A DNA stretch of 64,000 nucleotides. Source: Parus major (Eukaryota; Chordata; Aves; Passeriformes; Paridae). The translations under genes and the position numbers were made by a program. Shown in pieces: positions 1 to 12,540 of the stretch (position 1 is the stretch's first letter; each line of letters begins with the position of its first letter). The DNA lies in NCBI RefSeq assembly GCF_001522545.3, contig NC_031773.1, forward strand, positions 41,895,494 to 41,959,493. The letters run 5' to 3'. The notes below the pieces were generated by a model, which was given only the letters and a program-made list of their open reading frames with translations, did not search any database and was not told the origin of the DNA.

Positions 1-26
1 ATAAATCTATTTGCTTTATTTGACAG

Positions 27-114
27 GGTTTGTGAACCCAATCCAGCAGCAACTGGTGAGGACCATGAAAGTCTTTCCCCATCATGAATGGACAATGGTT
101 TGGGTCTGCTAAAG
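27..114 (+). other. Possible noncoding exon (splice-flanked block)
   Basis: The block is preceded by a pyrimidine-leaning stretch ending in gacag (22-26) and followed by a textbook donor, gtaagt (115-120). If both sites are used, the exon is 88 bases. All three forward frames are closed: TGA at 31-33, TGA at 85-87, and TAA at 110-112, two bases before the donor. It therefore cannot be an ordinary internal coding exon. It could be a noncoding RNA exon, a UTR exon, a poison exon, or a chance pair of splice-like sites. The branch point would lie at or before the window edge and cannot be judged. No partner exon was recognised in the rest of the window. Confidence 0.2.
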
Positions 115-120
115 GTAAGT

Positions 121-2000
121 ATTTATGCTTACCTGGCTGTTATGGGAAATAAGCACCATCCTTTTATGAGAAGGAAGTACAATTACACCATACAAAGAAA
201 CCATGGCCCTCAGGCTTTCAGCATTCTTCCCAATGAACCAAGCCTTATAATTATCACCTCTACCTGTGAGAGCTTGCTAATATTGCATGGGTAAGACTCA
301 GAACTTCATATCTCTCTTTCAAAAAAGCAACAATAACAACAAACAAACCCTTGTAAGCAGACTGTGGCTTAGAAATGATGATGTGATTCTGATGTTATTA
401 TCTTACATGCAAATATTTTTATCTCCTTTGCCATAATTTTTTTCTTAGTTTACTCTGCTGGTAACATAAACACGTAGCTGATCTAACACAAATAGCTCAG
501 CTATCCCTATAGACATGTCTCATCACAGCTTCTTCACTAGAAGGATCAGAAGGGAGTGAAAACCAAAGGATTTGCTCCTTCAGAGGAGGGTTGCTGCACC
601 TGGAAAGATGGAATGGAGGACTGAGGAACTTCCCTAGTGCTCAACCATGACACCCTTCTGCCCAGTTGTTTTAGGCTCACAATATTTTCCCTCACTGTCT
701 AAAACAGTAGCAATTATAAACTCTTTTCAAAAGAGCTGTTCTTGTGAATAAAGTATCATTTCCTCAAACAGGCAAGATATAAGGTTTATTATTGTATCTT
801 TACTAGAAACATATGGATGTTATGATTCTGGAATTCCCTTTATGGGTTCAAGAGTATTGTACAATTGTGACCTTTGCTCGTTCTGTCCCTGACTTGTCCC
901 ACATTCATCCAAGAAAGGGGACTAACACAACCGTGCATCATTTGCCATCTAGTTCCTGCAGAAGTAGTTCTGTAAACAACTTGAATTTATCAGAGAAAAG
1001 AATCAACAACTGTTCTTTTATGGGTTTATGTAGCAACTATAAAAATTTCTTTTGGCATCTCTGGGTTGTAATGAGAAAACACTAAGAGGACTCTAATGAC
1101 CCTTCTTTAAAGTGTCATTGGAATAGTATAGAGGATTAGGTCTAGATTCAGATAATCACAAAAGCAGACTGAAGAATGCCTGCTGATAGGGGAGGACTTT
1201 CTGTACCCTAGGGCAGGAATTTTTTGAAAAATTAATGTTCAGCAATGATTGCCATAGGCAAAATGTAGTAATACATTAAATTATTAGAAACCCTGGCTGT
1301 CACTTTTTCACCTAACAATGCTTGACTTTTTAATCTTTAGTTTTTCAGTATTTCTTTCTATTTATCCACTACTGATCTGAAAATACCATTTGTTCTGGAA
1401 AAAGGAATTTCAAAAGCATTAGAAATTGTCAAGTTTTTTTACAGGAGAATATTTTTCATATTGTGGAGCTTGAATCAAATGCAAATTGTTTTTCACTGAT
1501 CTTCTCACACTCTCTTTTAAAATATAAAATTATCAGAAAATAGATTGTATCTTCCTCCTAGATAAGTGTCCTGTCATAGATTATTTTCCTCTCTTGGGTA
1601 GATTTTGTTTTCTTTAGAAGATTACTAATACAAATTCAATTTTCTACTTCAATATTAGTCTTTCAAAATATTGGCTAAACCACAGAGTCAACAGCCTTGT
1701 GATATACCTTCATAGATAATGTATTTATATAGATGTAATATAATGTATCATAGATAATGAATCTGTGAAAATTATTAAAAGTAAGAGGCTTCCATACCTG
1801 AGGTTCTTTTCTTTCCATTGCTGGCAATATATTTAGGAAATATAAATGTCATGAGTAATGATTTAAGAGAGTTTGTTTGCTTTAGGAGAGAATGTAGGAT
1901 TGTTTTTTTCTACTTCTCTAACAAATTAATTTAGCATGTTGGTAGCCTAAAAAGACTCTTTACAATTATGTCGTTAGTTTTTGGATTTTATATTATTCAT
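121..2000. other. A+T-rich unique DNA, no gene seen
   Basis: No coding exon, RNA gene or recognisable repeat. Open frames such as 813-1085 are short and show no domain. The 12-mer tcatagataatg occurs twice (near 1710 and 1748) within a small A+T-rich patch, the only local structure I noticed. Confidence 0.5.
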
Positions 2001-4330
2001 GACTTTAATTAAAATATTTAAATGTTCCTCGCTAGTCCTTTCCACAGCTGATACGCCTTTAGCTCATGTAGTTCATGCTTTGGTAGTAAGACTTCATGAA
2101 ACTTACTTTTCACGTACTGCTTGAGAGCTAGCGCGGAAAAAACAAGGAAGATTTTACAGTTTCTGCTTGGTGTGCTCAGCTCAGGCAATCCCAGTGAAGT
2201 GTGCCTCCCCCACCACAGTCCTGGGGGAAGGTCAGACACCTAAAGCTCCTGTCCATCTGCCACATGCCAAATTCCTTTCTCAGCACATCTGTCTGAAACA
2301 GCAGCAAGCTTCCAGGGCTTTCCCCTTGTCAAGCACATGAGGTGATGAGCTGAGAGGTCAGGGGCCTTTTTCTTAGCCTGTGTTAGGAAGGGCCATAGAA
2401 ATACCACTGCTCAGTGTCTCACTCATTTACTTGCAAGTTTTGATACTACTTTTGTCTAAATTGTATTTCTTTGCTTGATCTTGCTCTCCTTACAAGAAAA
2501 GTTGTTATACAGAATCCATAGCTATTTGCCAGTAAAAACGTCAGAAAATCCCTTCCAAGTGTGCAAAATGGACGTGCTAGAAACAGTGGGAGAGGCAAAG
2601 GTGGAGACAGACAAAATAGAGGATTAAGGCTTGTTACTGTAATTTATAATTCCACTGCCTACCCTTTGTTAGCAGTGAGGCAACACCATTCCCGTCCCAT
2701 GGAGCCAGCCTGGATTTTACTGGCCTCCAGATCCACCAGGACAAAAGATTTTGAAGGCAGCAAAGCAGAATAAAGCACATCGTATGACCTGTGGAGGTGA
2801 GACCTGCAGCACTGGTGAGTGAAGCGAGGGAAGGGGGCTGCACCAGTGCCCCAGCAGTGGGATGGCAGGCGAGGAGCAGAGTGCTGCCAAGGGCATGCTG
2901 GGCTGCAGCACACTGCCACGAGCATCCCTGTGCCCTGATTCCTCAGCCTCCCCTGCAAGAACGGGAACTGACACCCCCTTCAAATGGAGAAAGCTCAGCA
3001 AGCTTCCTCATGTCACCTCCTGGCTCACTGCAGCACTCAGCTGTGTCACTCAGTGCCTCACTCCTGACTGAGCCTGGACACAACTTTAGGCTGGTCGGAT
3101 TGACTTTACATCACCCTTGCTTCTAGAGTTTTACAAGGCAATTTGTGAGGAAATTCAGTTTTGGAAGGAAATATGGTGTTTAAGGGAAGGAGGGTTTTTT
3201 CCCTAACCCCACCCTAAAAGGCAAGGTGTTCCATTCTTTTAACAAAAACAGGTATTATTAGCTATTGCCAAACCCACCTGAAAGGCTCTGGTGATTTGCC
3301 CCAGTGCAAAGGCTGTACTGAAGACTGAAATAAGAAAACTTTGCAGTTTAAGCATTTTCACACTTGGGACTTAAACTTTAATTTGGGGCTTTATTTGTTA
3401 CAACCCTGAAGAGCCTACAATGTCATGCCTGAAGAAATGAGGCTTGAGAGGTGATTATAGTTTTATGTGGGACAAGAGCTGTTATGAATCGGAAGACAGA
3501 TGCTAAAAACTGAGTCAGATAAAGGTACCTACTTTGCACTTGCAAGATAGCACAACGCCTTCTGCTGTGTTGCAATCTTTTAATCTCTGTCAGCACATCT
3601 TGTACTACAAAATAAGTGTGGATCATGCATATGGATATATGGGAAATATTTATTTTAAGTAGACTACAAACTGCCATACATATGTGTAAAATATAATTTT
3701 AAAGTGCACTGTAAAAGAACTACTTAAGTATTGCAGAAGCTTTGCAGTATATTGAACCATGATATGCTAAAAGTATCTTGCTCTCTTGCTGTAGATAACT
3801 TTCTGAATTAATTGTGCAGACACCAAAACATAACCCAAATACGATAGTGTCACTATTTTCTTTTCTCTGCTCTGAACCACTCCCTGTACCTTTATTCAGA
3901 TGTGGAATTTATCCATCTGTAGATCACAGTCACATTCATCTTCAGCCTCCGACTTCAAATTCATGACAACACCTATCCAAGAGTAAGTTAAACAAGGAGA
4001 AAATCTGGATAGGTCATGTGTTCTGTGTAGGTAACCCCAGGGGCAGAGTGGGGAATGGAAGCTGTAGGGCAGGCTCTTTGTCTGTGGCTCTGTTGCATGT
4101 GCAGTACTGGAAGGCCTGTCCCTGGCACACAGCCCAGAGAGGGATGCTGTGCTCGGGGTGTTCCATGAGCGCTGCTGAGCACTCGGCCCACAGCGGCACA
4201 CAGTCATGCCAGAGTCACGGGCTTGCACAGGTCACCCCGTGGTAAAGAGAAAACCTGAGCTCTTACCGCTGTGGGACAAGAAGGAGCTTCGTTTGCCTAC
4301 AAGAACCCTGCGCAACTTTCCTGAGTGCAA
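2001..4330. other. Noncoding DNA with three G+C-richer patches
   Basis: Patches at about 2150-2240, 2700-3070 and 4020-4250 are richer in G+C and carry overlapping short open frames on both strands, as expected when stop codons become rarer. None of the translations shows a domain, signal peptide or splice-consistent boundary. These patches may be decayed retroelement pieces, but I could not align them to any element I know. Confidence 0.4.
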
Positions 4331-6949
4331 AATTAGCTCATAAGTGATACTTTTTCTGCAGTTCCTGCTGGCCCTGCCAGACCTTTGCTACAAAATCATT
4401 TGTCAAAGCCTAAAATAGCGCCAACTGTAAAGCTGATGAGATGATAGGACATTCACGTTTCACACATCAACAGTTTCCATTTATGAGTGACTGTGTATTT
4501 TGCACTGCTTCACTTCTTAGACATCAGGGGCAAAAGGGCTGCAAGAAGCACAGTGCTTCCCAGGGGTCAAAGAAACATGTCCATAAGATGCCACCTGATC
4601 CTGCCCACCCATAGCAGAAGATAAATGGGGATTAGTTACAGTCTGACCCTGGGAAATGCCAGAATAATTTTTTCTGGGAATCTTTTATTTGAAGTGGGAT
4701 CCTTCTCACCTAATTTGCAGTGCCTGTTACCATCCATATACCCTTTCTGGTCTCTGGCAAGAAACATGCATTTCCAAAGTGTAGTGAATCTTCTCCTCAC
4801 AGTCTCATTTAAAACAGGTCAGATTAATTGCCTTTTAGAGCTGCCTGATTCCAGTGACTATGAGAGGAGTCTAGACAATTAGCTCAGAGACAGAAGTCTG
4901 TGCTGTAAACTTCTAAATGAGGAGGAAGTAATCTCATCCTTGTGCTCATAGTTTAGCTGCCACACTGGATGGACCTTCTCTTCTGCCACCTTTTTCTCTC
5001 AGACAGATTCAGGAGTGACAGTGCTGGATTATACACAAAGGTTTAAGTCGGATTCCCAGATCTTACTTTTGATTCCACAACCTTAAATTCTTCTGAATTC
5101 TCACTTTAGTCACATGTAGCCTTTTCTGAATGCGGCCTTTACAATCTCTGCAAACTGTTACATCACCTTACAAATAAGACCAGTGGTGGTCTACACTGGT
5201 GCACCATGGCCTTTATCTCACTAAGATATCCATACAGTAAACTACATCCCCTTGGAACCAAATATGGCAAAAAATGTTACGAATATGGATGGACTTCTCT
5301 GAGCTGTGTGATAGCACTTTATTATGGCTTTGATCAAAATAGTTGCAAGAGTTTGTCCTGCAAAACCAACTGTGTATACATTTTGGAAAAAAAAAATTCA
5401 ATTCAAATATTGGGGGGGTTTGTATCATTTTCAGTCCAGACCACATCTGAGTTTTTCAGGATGTTTTTGCATGTGACCTTTCAGCATGCCCATGCACTGC
5501 TTTTGGGTCTCTCACCATGCCCAAAATGCACAGATAAATACACAGATGTGTGCAGGTTTGTAAGCATGGCCAGATCTGATGCCTGCCTTATCTCTTTAGT
5601 TAAGGAGGGCTGTGAGAAACAGCCAGACTGGCAGTATTGCTCTGGATAAACCAAATGTTAACATTTGTTTCTCTCCTCCAGCAATGCTGGTGTAGTTCTG
5701 GTGGCAGAGACTGAGGACTGTGGTATTGCTGCCAGGGCACAGGAGTACCCATCTGAAAGCTGGGCTGTAGCCCTGGGTGTGTTGCCTGGTGGGAATGCTG
5801 TGAGGAGCATCCAGGCCACTGATGGGCCTTTGTAGCCACTTCTGTCGTGCCAGCACAGCTGTCTACACAGATGTGCCTTGTGTGAACTTGGGATCAGGGT
5901 GAGGAAAAGGCTTCACCAGGAAAACACTGCCCTGGCACAGTGGAAATAAGGGGGCATCCAGAGGGAGGAGGAATAGCTGGAAATAGGAGAGTGAGGATTG
6001 CTTAAGAAGCCATGTCTGGCCATAGTCTGACCCGACAGAAGAGATTTAGGGCTTAGTACTGCTATCAATAGAAAAGGCAGACTTAAAACTTGTTTCAGTG
6101 CTACATAAACCAGAATAAATTTAGCCAACTTAGTGCATTTTGGATCTTATTCTCCAAATGGTTGAACCTTTTTCTTTTCTGTAACTTGAGATATTGTCTT
6201 TCTGATGTCAGATAGACAACAATGCAGTGTGTGAAAGAAAGGTATTCATGTCACAGCTGTTCTCTTTTCTATAGTTACTCCTTTTTCTCTTAGGTTGTCA
6301 TCAGATACTTTTGGTGTGAAATTAAAGAGAGGCTTGTAAACAGCTGCTGATACATGCAATATGCTGTTGGATTTATTTCAGATGGTGCTCCAGCTATATT
6401 TTTTACCTCCCCCCTTTCTCATCCCCACCAAAAAAAAAAAAATAACCTAAACAAAACAATGCAAACTATGTTTTGCAGGGGAAGAAAAAATAAATCCTGA
6501 AAAGATGAAGTGTGTGCTCAGGATCTGATCCAACACAATACTAAAACCCTTTTATAGTCAACTTCATCCCAAACAGCCTGTTCCTCTCGGTAATCTAGAC
6601 CTTGAAATGGAAATTCTAGCAGAGCTGTGACTATTACTAATGCACTTAATACATTAGTAGCTCGATTTTGAATGCCTTGAGCACTTAGTCCCCCTGCTGA
6701 AGTGAATCAGAGCTGTGGTGGTGTAGCGTAGCAGGGGCAGTCCCATAGTCTTTGTGACCTTTTGTGAGCATTTGAAACAGATTGCATTTAATGATTTTAA
6801 AATGTCAAGGCCCATTTGAGGCAGAAAGGAAGAAATCAAATAGAGTTTCTGGACAGTGTAATCTTTTTGAAACAAGTTCCACGGACATCCTCGACATAAG
6901 ACACAGGGCTGAAATATAATGGAGGCTGAATACATTATACTTCAGAATC
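4331..6949. other. Unique noncoding DNA, includes one 147-codon open frame
   Basis: Mostly A+T-rich DNA. A frame at 5206-5649 starts in a strong Kozak context (caccATGG) but contains an A-run and a G-run and has no recognisable domain, so I do not call it a gene. An A-run lies near 6430-6441. The stretch 6520-6900 has an even, motif-dense look that could be conserved noncoding sequence, but nothing in it is decisive. Confidence 0.4.
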
Positions 6950-7640
6950 AGGTCTCAAAAACAGCAATTTCAAAATCCAGGCCTGCAGAATAATAATGTT
7001 ACAGTGCATGCCTGCCATAATTTGCTTTTTAGCTCATTCTGAATTACCTCAGCACAACCAAGTAATTCATCAGTGCATAAAGCGTGCAGAGACTGGATTT
7101 GTGAATTATGCATGAAGGATTATTTTGCTCTGATGTTCTTCTGTGCAATGTACACTGGAAAGCTGCACTCACGGCCCATGGCGACTGGGTGTTGGTTTGT
7201 GGAATATACGGGGTCTTGTGTTGTTTGAAAGCATAGGCAACTGTGATATGATGGAAGTAAGAAAACTGCATCAACACTATAAATAAATGATGGCTTTAAA
7301 ATATGAATCACGCCATAAATAAATGATCTCTGCTTCCTCACATTCTGCATCTCTGGAAAGCTGGTTAACTGAATGTGTTATTCACTATTCATGGTCAGTG
7401 TGACCAAACAAGGTTGTTTACTTCATGGAAAGATTCACCGAAGAGTACAAACTTGTCATGTGACCAGTAATAAAATAAGGGCTGGCGACGTAATTTGTCT
7501 GTCTGGTTCTGGCATGTCTCAGGTTCAAAGGAAGGTCTCTTATGATTTCAAATAAAGATGCAGAATTGCATCTTTCAGAGCAGGCATCCAAGTTAATTAT
7601 CATGATTAAAAAAATAATGAGAAGTAATTTCTGATGCATT
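6950..7640. promoter_or_regulatory. Candidate conserved enhancer-like segment
   Basis: This stretch is simple-repeat free and dense in homeodomain- and Forkhead-like words. The 13-mer ATAAATAAATGAT occurs twice in the same orientation at 7279-7291 and 7315-7327, exactly 36 bases apart. Around it are GTAATTCAT near 7060, GAATTATGCATGA near 7104 and TTAATTATCATGATTAA near 7592. Dense AT-core motifs without transposon features are typical of vertebrate developmental enhancers in gene deserts. That is inference: conservation cannot be judged from a single sequence, and A+T-rich DNA produces such words by chance. Confidence 0.22.
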
Positions 7641-10000
7641 ATATAGTAATCACAATAATAATAGTAGGTTGAGATGTAGCTAAAGCTGCAGGCATATATT
7701 GGTTGATGTGATTGTCTATTAACATTTCACAAATGCTAGCAATGAAAGTAATAAAAAATATAGGAAATATAGAATTAATGCACTATTTTTAACAAGTTAG
7801 CTTGACCATTGCAATTGTAAAGCTGGTGGAAGAATATATAAATTATATATATAATATATCTTATATAAAATATCTTGAAAAGTTCACTAATATTTTTATT
7901 TTAGGAATGTTTTAGGAAATTTTCTCTTTCTAGTACTTTAAAACTTTATGAAGCCGTTAGTTGATTTAGGTGATTTTTTGTCTTTTGTTGTTTTGTCCTA
8001 CATTTTTTCTTTTCTCAATTCCACCTTGGAAAGCAAGATTCTTCAAAGAGAAGGAAAACACTATAGATTTTTCTATATTTGATCGATAACTGCATTTAGA
8101 AATGCAAGAAGGTCATTTCAGATTAAAAACATCATTTTTCACTAAAGAGCCAGTACACTTTATATAATTCTGACCTTTTGGTTATATCTTGTAAGAAAAA
8201 ATTCTGTTTGCTCTTCTTGTCATATTTCAGCTCACTCAGCCTAAGAATTAGTAATGCCAATTTTGAGGGTAAAACATCTGCGCAAATTTTAAGGAATGGA
8301 AAACATTTCAATTTTAGCAGTAAACAAGTTGAGGCTTTAACCAGTCATCTGCTATTTTCATTCACCTATTCTGTTTAAAAGCAAGTGATCTATTCTTTAT
8401 AGGAAAAAAAATACTGATATCTATTTCTTTAATCTGCTGAACAGTTTATTCCCAAAATTTTAGTCCCAGATACTTACTGGGACAAAACCACAAACTCAAA
8501 ATTGTTATGGTTTTGGGATCACTGCCAAATTTAATTTGTGAGGGAATATATGAGAGGTATCAGAAAAAAAACATGAACAGAAACTAGCAGCACTCCCCAG
8601 GATGCCACTCCCAAACCTGCAAGATGCAGGAAAAAAAATCCCTGGGATGTGTACCAGTCTGTGATGGCAATTGCCAGAAATAGCCCACTGCTCATGTGCT
8701 ACCCTTAGGAACACGAGTAACCCTGTGCTTGAAACACAGCCAACTCCTGAGAGCTCTCCTAAGGGCCCTCACTGCAGGAATCATTGCTGGATGGTCATCC
8801 TGCCCAAGAAAGTCACCCCAGATCAAGACAAACATTCCAGCTCTATGGGGCTAAGGCAGATGGTCCTACACTGCTGTCACTTTTAACAGGCAGGAAAGGG
8901 ATTGCAGTGACAAAAGGGGACACAGAGCTCAGCTCCTGCAAACATCCACATCAACAATTGCTGGCTGTGGTGGTGACTTCCTGAAAGGAGAGCAGAGATA
9001 GTGTAGATTGCACTGTTTTCACCATCACCCCCAAAATAACTGCCAAATCATTTAACAAATGCCAGACTCTTGCCTGGTTTTGGTTGTTTGAGGCAAATAA
9101 AGTCAAATCACTTATGGTAGCCTTTTCTGGTTCCCAGCTCTCAGGTAGGATTTGGTACAGCCCTGTTTTGCTATGTGAAAGCCGTGAGGGTGCTGTGAGC
9201 TAAGTCCCGGCTTCCACCCTGTGCTCAGCAAACAGAATGGGCAGAGGCAGACACTGAACCCTCCCACATGCATTAAACATATATTAACCATCTTAAAAAC
9301 CAGGCTGGATTTTGAAAACAATCAAACAAAACCCAGTATTAGAGGAAAACTTCCCAGCCGATTGCGAGCCCTTGAAAATATTTGTGAGTATATATCTGTG
9401 AATATCTGTGATGTGAAAGTTAATCAGTACATTTAAAAATAAGTATGACAGAAATATTTTTGAGTCCCATGTTGCTCAGCTAGGCTTTGAAAGGGTGATG
9501 GTTGCTCCACAGCAGGTCCTCTAGCAAGGACTGACATTAGCCTGTGACGATCCCTGTGCAGAGAAGTCAAACAGTCTCCTCTTTACCCCTGGAGCCAAGG
9601 GTAGAGCTGTCTTTTGGCTTCATACATGGAGGAGGCTCCTGCTCCTGATGCCACAAAGGAGCTGTGATGTATGTCGGCAAGATGAAATTCTGCTCTAATT
9701 CCCCCATGCTCTAGTTAGGCCTACGAAAGCAGCCTGTGGTTGCTCTTCCTAAAAAGATTATGTGAGCAGCTGTACTCTGTGTTCCTGTCTGATCTCCATC
9801 CTCATAATATTTCTATCGGTCGCCACTGGAGTGCAGAAGTCCGCAGCACTCACGACCCTCAGCCCCTCCATCATTTAAATTCAGAGGTGGTAATGGTCTT
9901 GGGAAAAATCAATATATTTTAATAGGTATTTTCTGAGGTTTATTAAGTATGAAACAGAACTGAGAAATCCACTTATTGTTTATATCTGCTGTCAATATTG
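7641..10000. other. Noncoding DNA, no gene seen
   Basis: Contains a short AT-rich near-palindromic tract at about 7835-7880, long A+T-rich DNA to 8500, and a more balanced segment at 8580-9000 with short open frames in several phases but no domain. No transposon ends or RNA genes recognised. Confidence 0.45.
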
Positions 10001-10025
10001 CTTTCTTTTCTTTTTTTTTTTTTTT
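10001..10025. repeat. Pyrimidine / poly-T tract
   Basis: Ctttcttttc followed by 15 consecutive T. It could be a plain homopolymer or the antisense A-tail of a retroposed sequence; no source sequence is evident next to it. Confidence 0.7.
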
Positions 10026-12540
10026 CATTAAACCAAAGCAGATGTGGGTTAGTCGTTGGCAGACTTCTTAAAACAGCACTCAGTGCCTCTTTTGTGGCTT
10101 GCCTAGGAAGGCTGCAACAAACACTTCACATTGTGTCACCCATCCGTTGCTGCCATTGTTACTAATGAAATAGCAATGCTCTGGTAAAGGGGTTACCTCT
10201 CAGATTTCATTATTCACAAAATAAAACAGTGTTCTGAGAAACCAGTTCCACTGAGCCACAACAATTAATCCAGCTGAAGGTCTGGCCCCCCTGTGCTTGA
10301 GGTAGACTTGGACTAGAAAAAAGGGCTGTCTGGCTAATACAAGCGTATTCTGTGGCCTTTGTCAAAACAGTTTTTATTCTCATACCATGCAAACCTCAGG
10401 CATTATTACAGGGTTTCATGGAACAGATGTTCTTGAATTTGCATAATGACAGACAGACTGCCTTTTCTTTATGAAAGGTCAGTAAAAACCAGTGCTACTG
10501 TTCAGCCAGTGCTGCCTTCGTTAAGCAATTTTAGGACAAAACCGCTTTGTCTTTACTTACTGTTTTCATGACCACTGCTTTACATACTTTAGTCAGACAA
10601 AATTAAGGCCAAATCACTGGCTTATGTGACACCACATGGCTGTCTAGCTTCCCCTAATTCCTAAACATCAGGCACTCTTGTACAGTTGTTCAAATAACAG
10701 GATCAAATCCTTAGCTGCAATAAGACAGAGGAACTTCAGTGATACTGGTGAAACTCTGTTGGTTGTTGCTGTCTGAGAGAAGCAGCTTTACAAAAGGACA
10801 TCACAAAACTGTGTGTTTGGCCTCAGGTTTAATTCCCTTCCTTATTTACTGTGCAGGTAATTTTTCCCCACCAATAAAACTAAATTGGCATGATGTTTCT
10901 GAGTAGAATGGCTATTTCTCATAAAGCCGATTGCTATTGAGCAGCATGTGTCCCCACGTATAAGCAAGATGTCCTTTTATTGCGATTTGTGTGTGCACAT
11001 CAAATTGCTGATGGGATAGTTTTAAATCTTCTGTATCCAATGTCTCAGTGACAGACAAATTCCAGCATGGACATTCCCCAAAGAGATGTGCATGTTTGCC
11101 TCCAAGGCAAAAACCAATCTTGGTATTCTAGTCAGCATGCAGCTGGAGCATCATTGAGAACACTTATAGATGCAAAAGTCCTCTTAGAAGGGCAAAACAA
11201 AGATAATGCAGTACTGTCAAGTCATTCTGGGGTGCCTAAGACAGGGGAGGGAAACCTGCCTAAATAGAACATGGAAATAAGTGCAATTTCAGGCTGTGAA
11301 ATCCTTGAGGGATTAAATAATAGAAGGTGAAGCACAAAGTTATATATTTTTGTCTAGATAGCATAGTGTCAATTTTTAGTGAGATTCACAGCTTTCCACT
11401 GTATGTCTTCTTTTCCCCAGATTGCACACCTGCTTTTGCTGTTAAACTCCCCCAGAGCTAGATGATGATGTTAGAAATTATCTCTTGCCTGTATTTCCAG
11501 TTGTTCTGATACAACTAACAGAATGGGTGGCTGCCTTCTCAAGTGCAACTGTGCATAAGCACAGGACAAAGAATGTGCTATCAGAAGTGGGAAGACAATG
11601 CCCAGCCTCCTGATGGAAGAAAATGGGAGAAGGATAGTGTAGATTTGGTCCTTGAGCTGCTGAGCAGTAATTTAGAAAGAACTCTATTTTAAGAGGAAGA
11701 ATTTGAAATTACTGGTAAAAGATGAATACAAACATGCTGTCCCACCCTCCTTCCCTTGACAATCCAATTTGGCTGAGATGAGAGGTGTAGCAACCCCATA
11801 AGCTGGAGTGGGCATTGTCCCTCAGGGTGCACAAACACAAAACAGCATCTTTTTTTTCCTTGAAGACCTGATCCCTGAGCCAAGGGGGAGCCTGGACGTG
11901 TCTCTGCCTCTTTCACCCTGCCCATCTTAGTTCTGTTGATCCCAGCTGGGAAATCCAGCAACATTTTGGGAAAGGTAGCTGGGTCACCTTATAGGTGGAA
12001 GGAGAAAGGACACACAGCTCCCTTCCAAACGTAACTCTGGAGAGGAAAAAGTTTAAATAACTTGACTAGTTTATTTCTTGGCCAGTGGTAAAAGCTGTGG
12101 CATGATTATGCATCAGTCAGAGGACTAGAAAACCATGTTACTTACTTAAAAGCCATTTTCTCAATTTAACATTTATTTTGATAGATGTTAATTTCTCAGA
12201 CATGAGAGTTCATAGCATCAAGGCTCAGCATGAAGATTTTTTCTCTGAATTATTCTTTTCTCTCCCTTCCACAGTCATTCTTTTCTCCTTTCCATCTACC
12301 TCTATCCTAAAAAATCTCCAAGCACCCTTCTAATGCAATTCCAGGTATAGAGGATGAATGGCACTGAAGCCTAAAACTCTTCCTGGTTCAGGTTTAAATT
12401 CCCTAAAAGGTCCCCCTTTCCTTGACTTGGTGAAAGACCAGGCTGTGGCAGCAGCTAGTAAACCCACAGAAAATAGCAATAATAATATAAATGGCTTAGA
12501 CCTGGGCTGTGACAAAGATGGGTGAAGATGAATCTATTTA
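10026..12540. other. Noncoding DNA with possible POU-site pair
   Basis: No gene seen. A perfect octamer ATTTGCAT sits at 10437-10444 and an inverted near-octamer, ATGCAAA, lies about 50 bases upstream (10386-10392). The surrounding 10380-10680 segment is free of repeats and motif-dense, so it is a weak enhancer candidate. The remainder is featureless, with short open frames only. Confidence 0.35.

Noticed and set aside
5206..5649. 147-codon open frame with a strong Kozak context
   Set aside because: Contains a ten-base A-run and a seven-base G-run, has no recognisable domain or signal peptide, and lies in unique A+T-rich DNA without splice or promoter support; a frame of this length is plausible by chance in 64 kb read in six frames.
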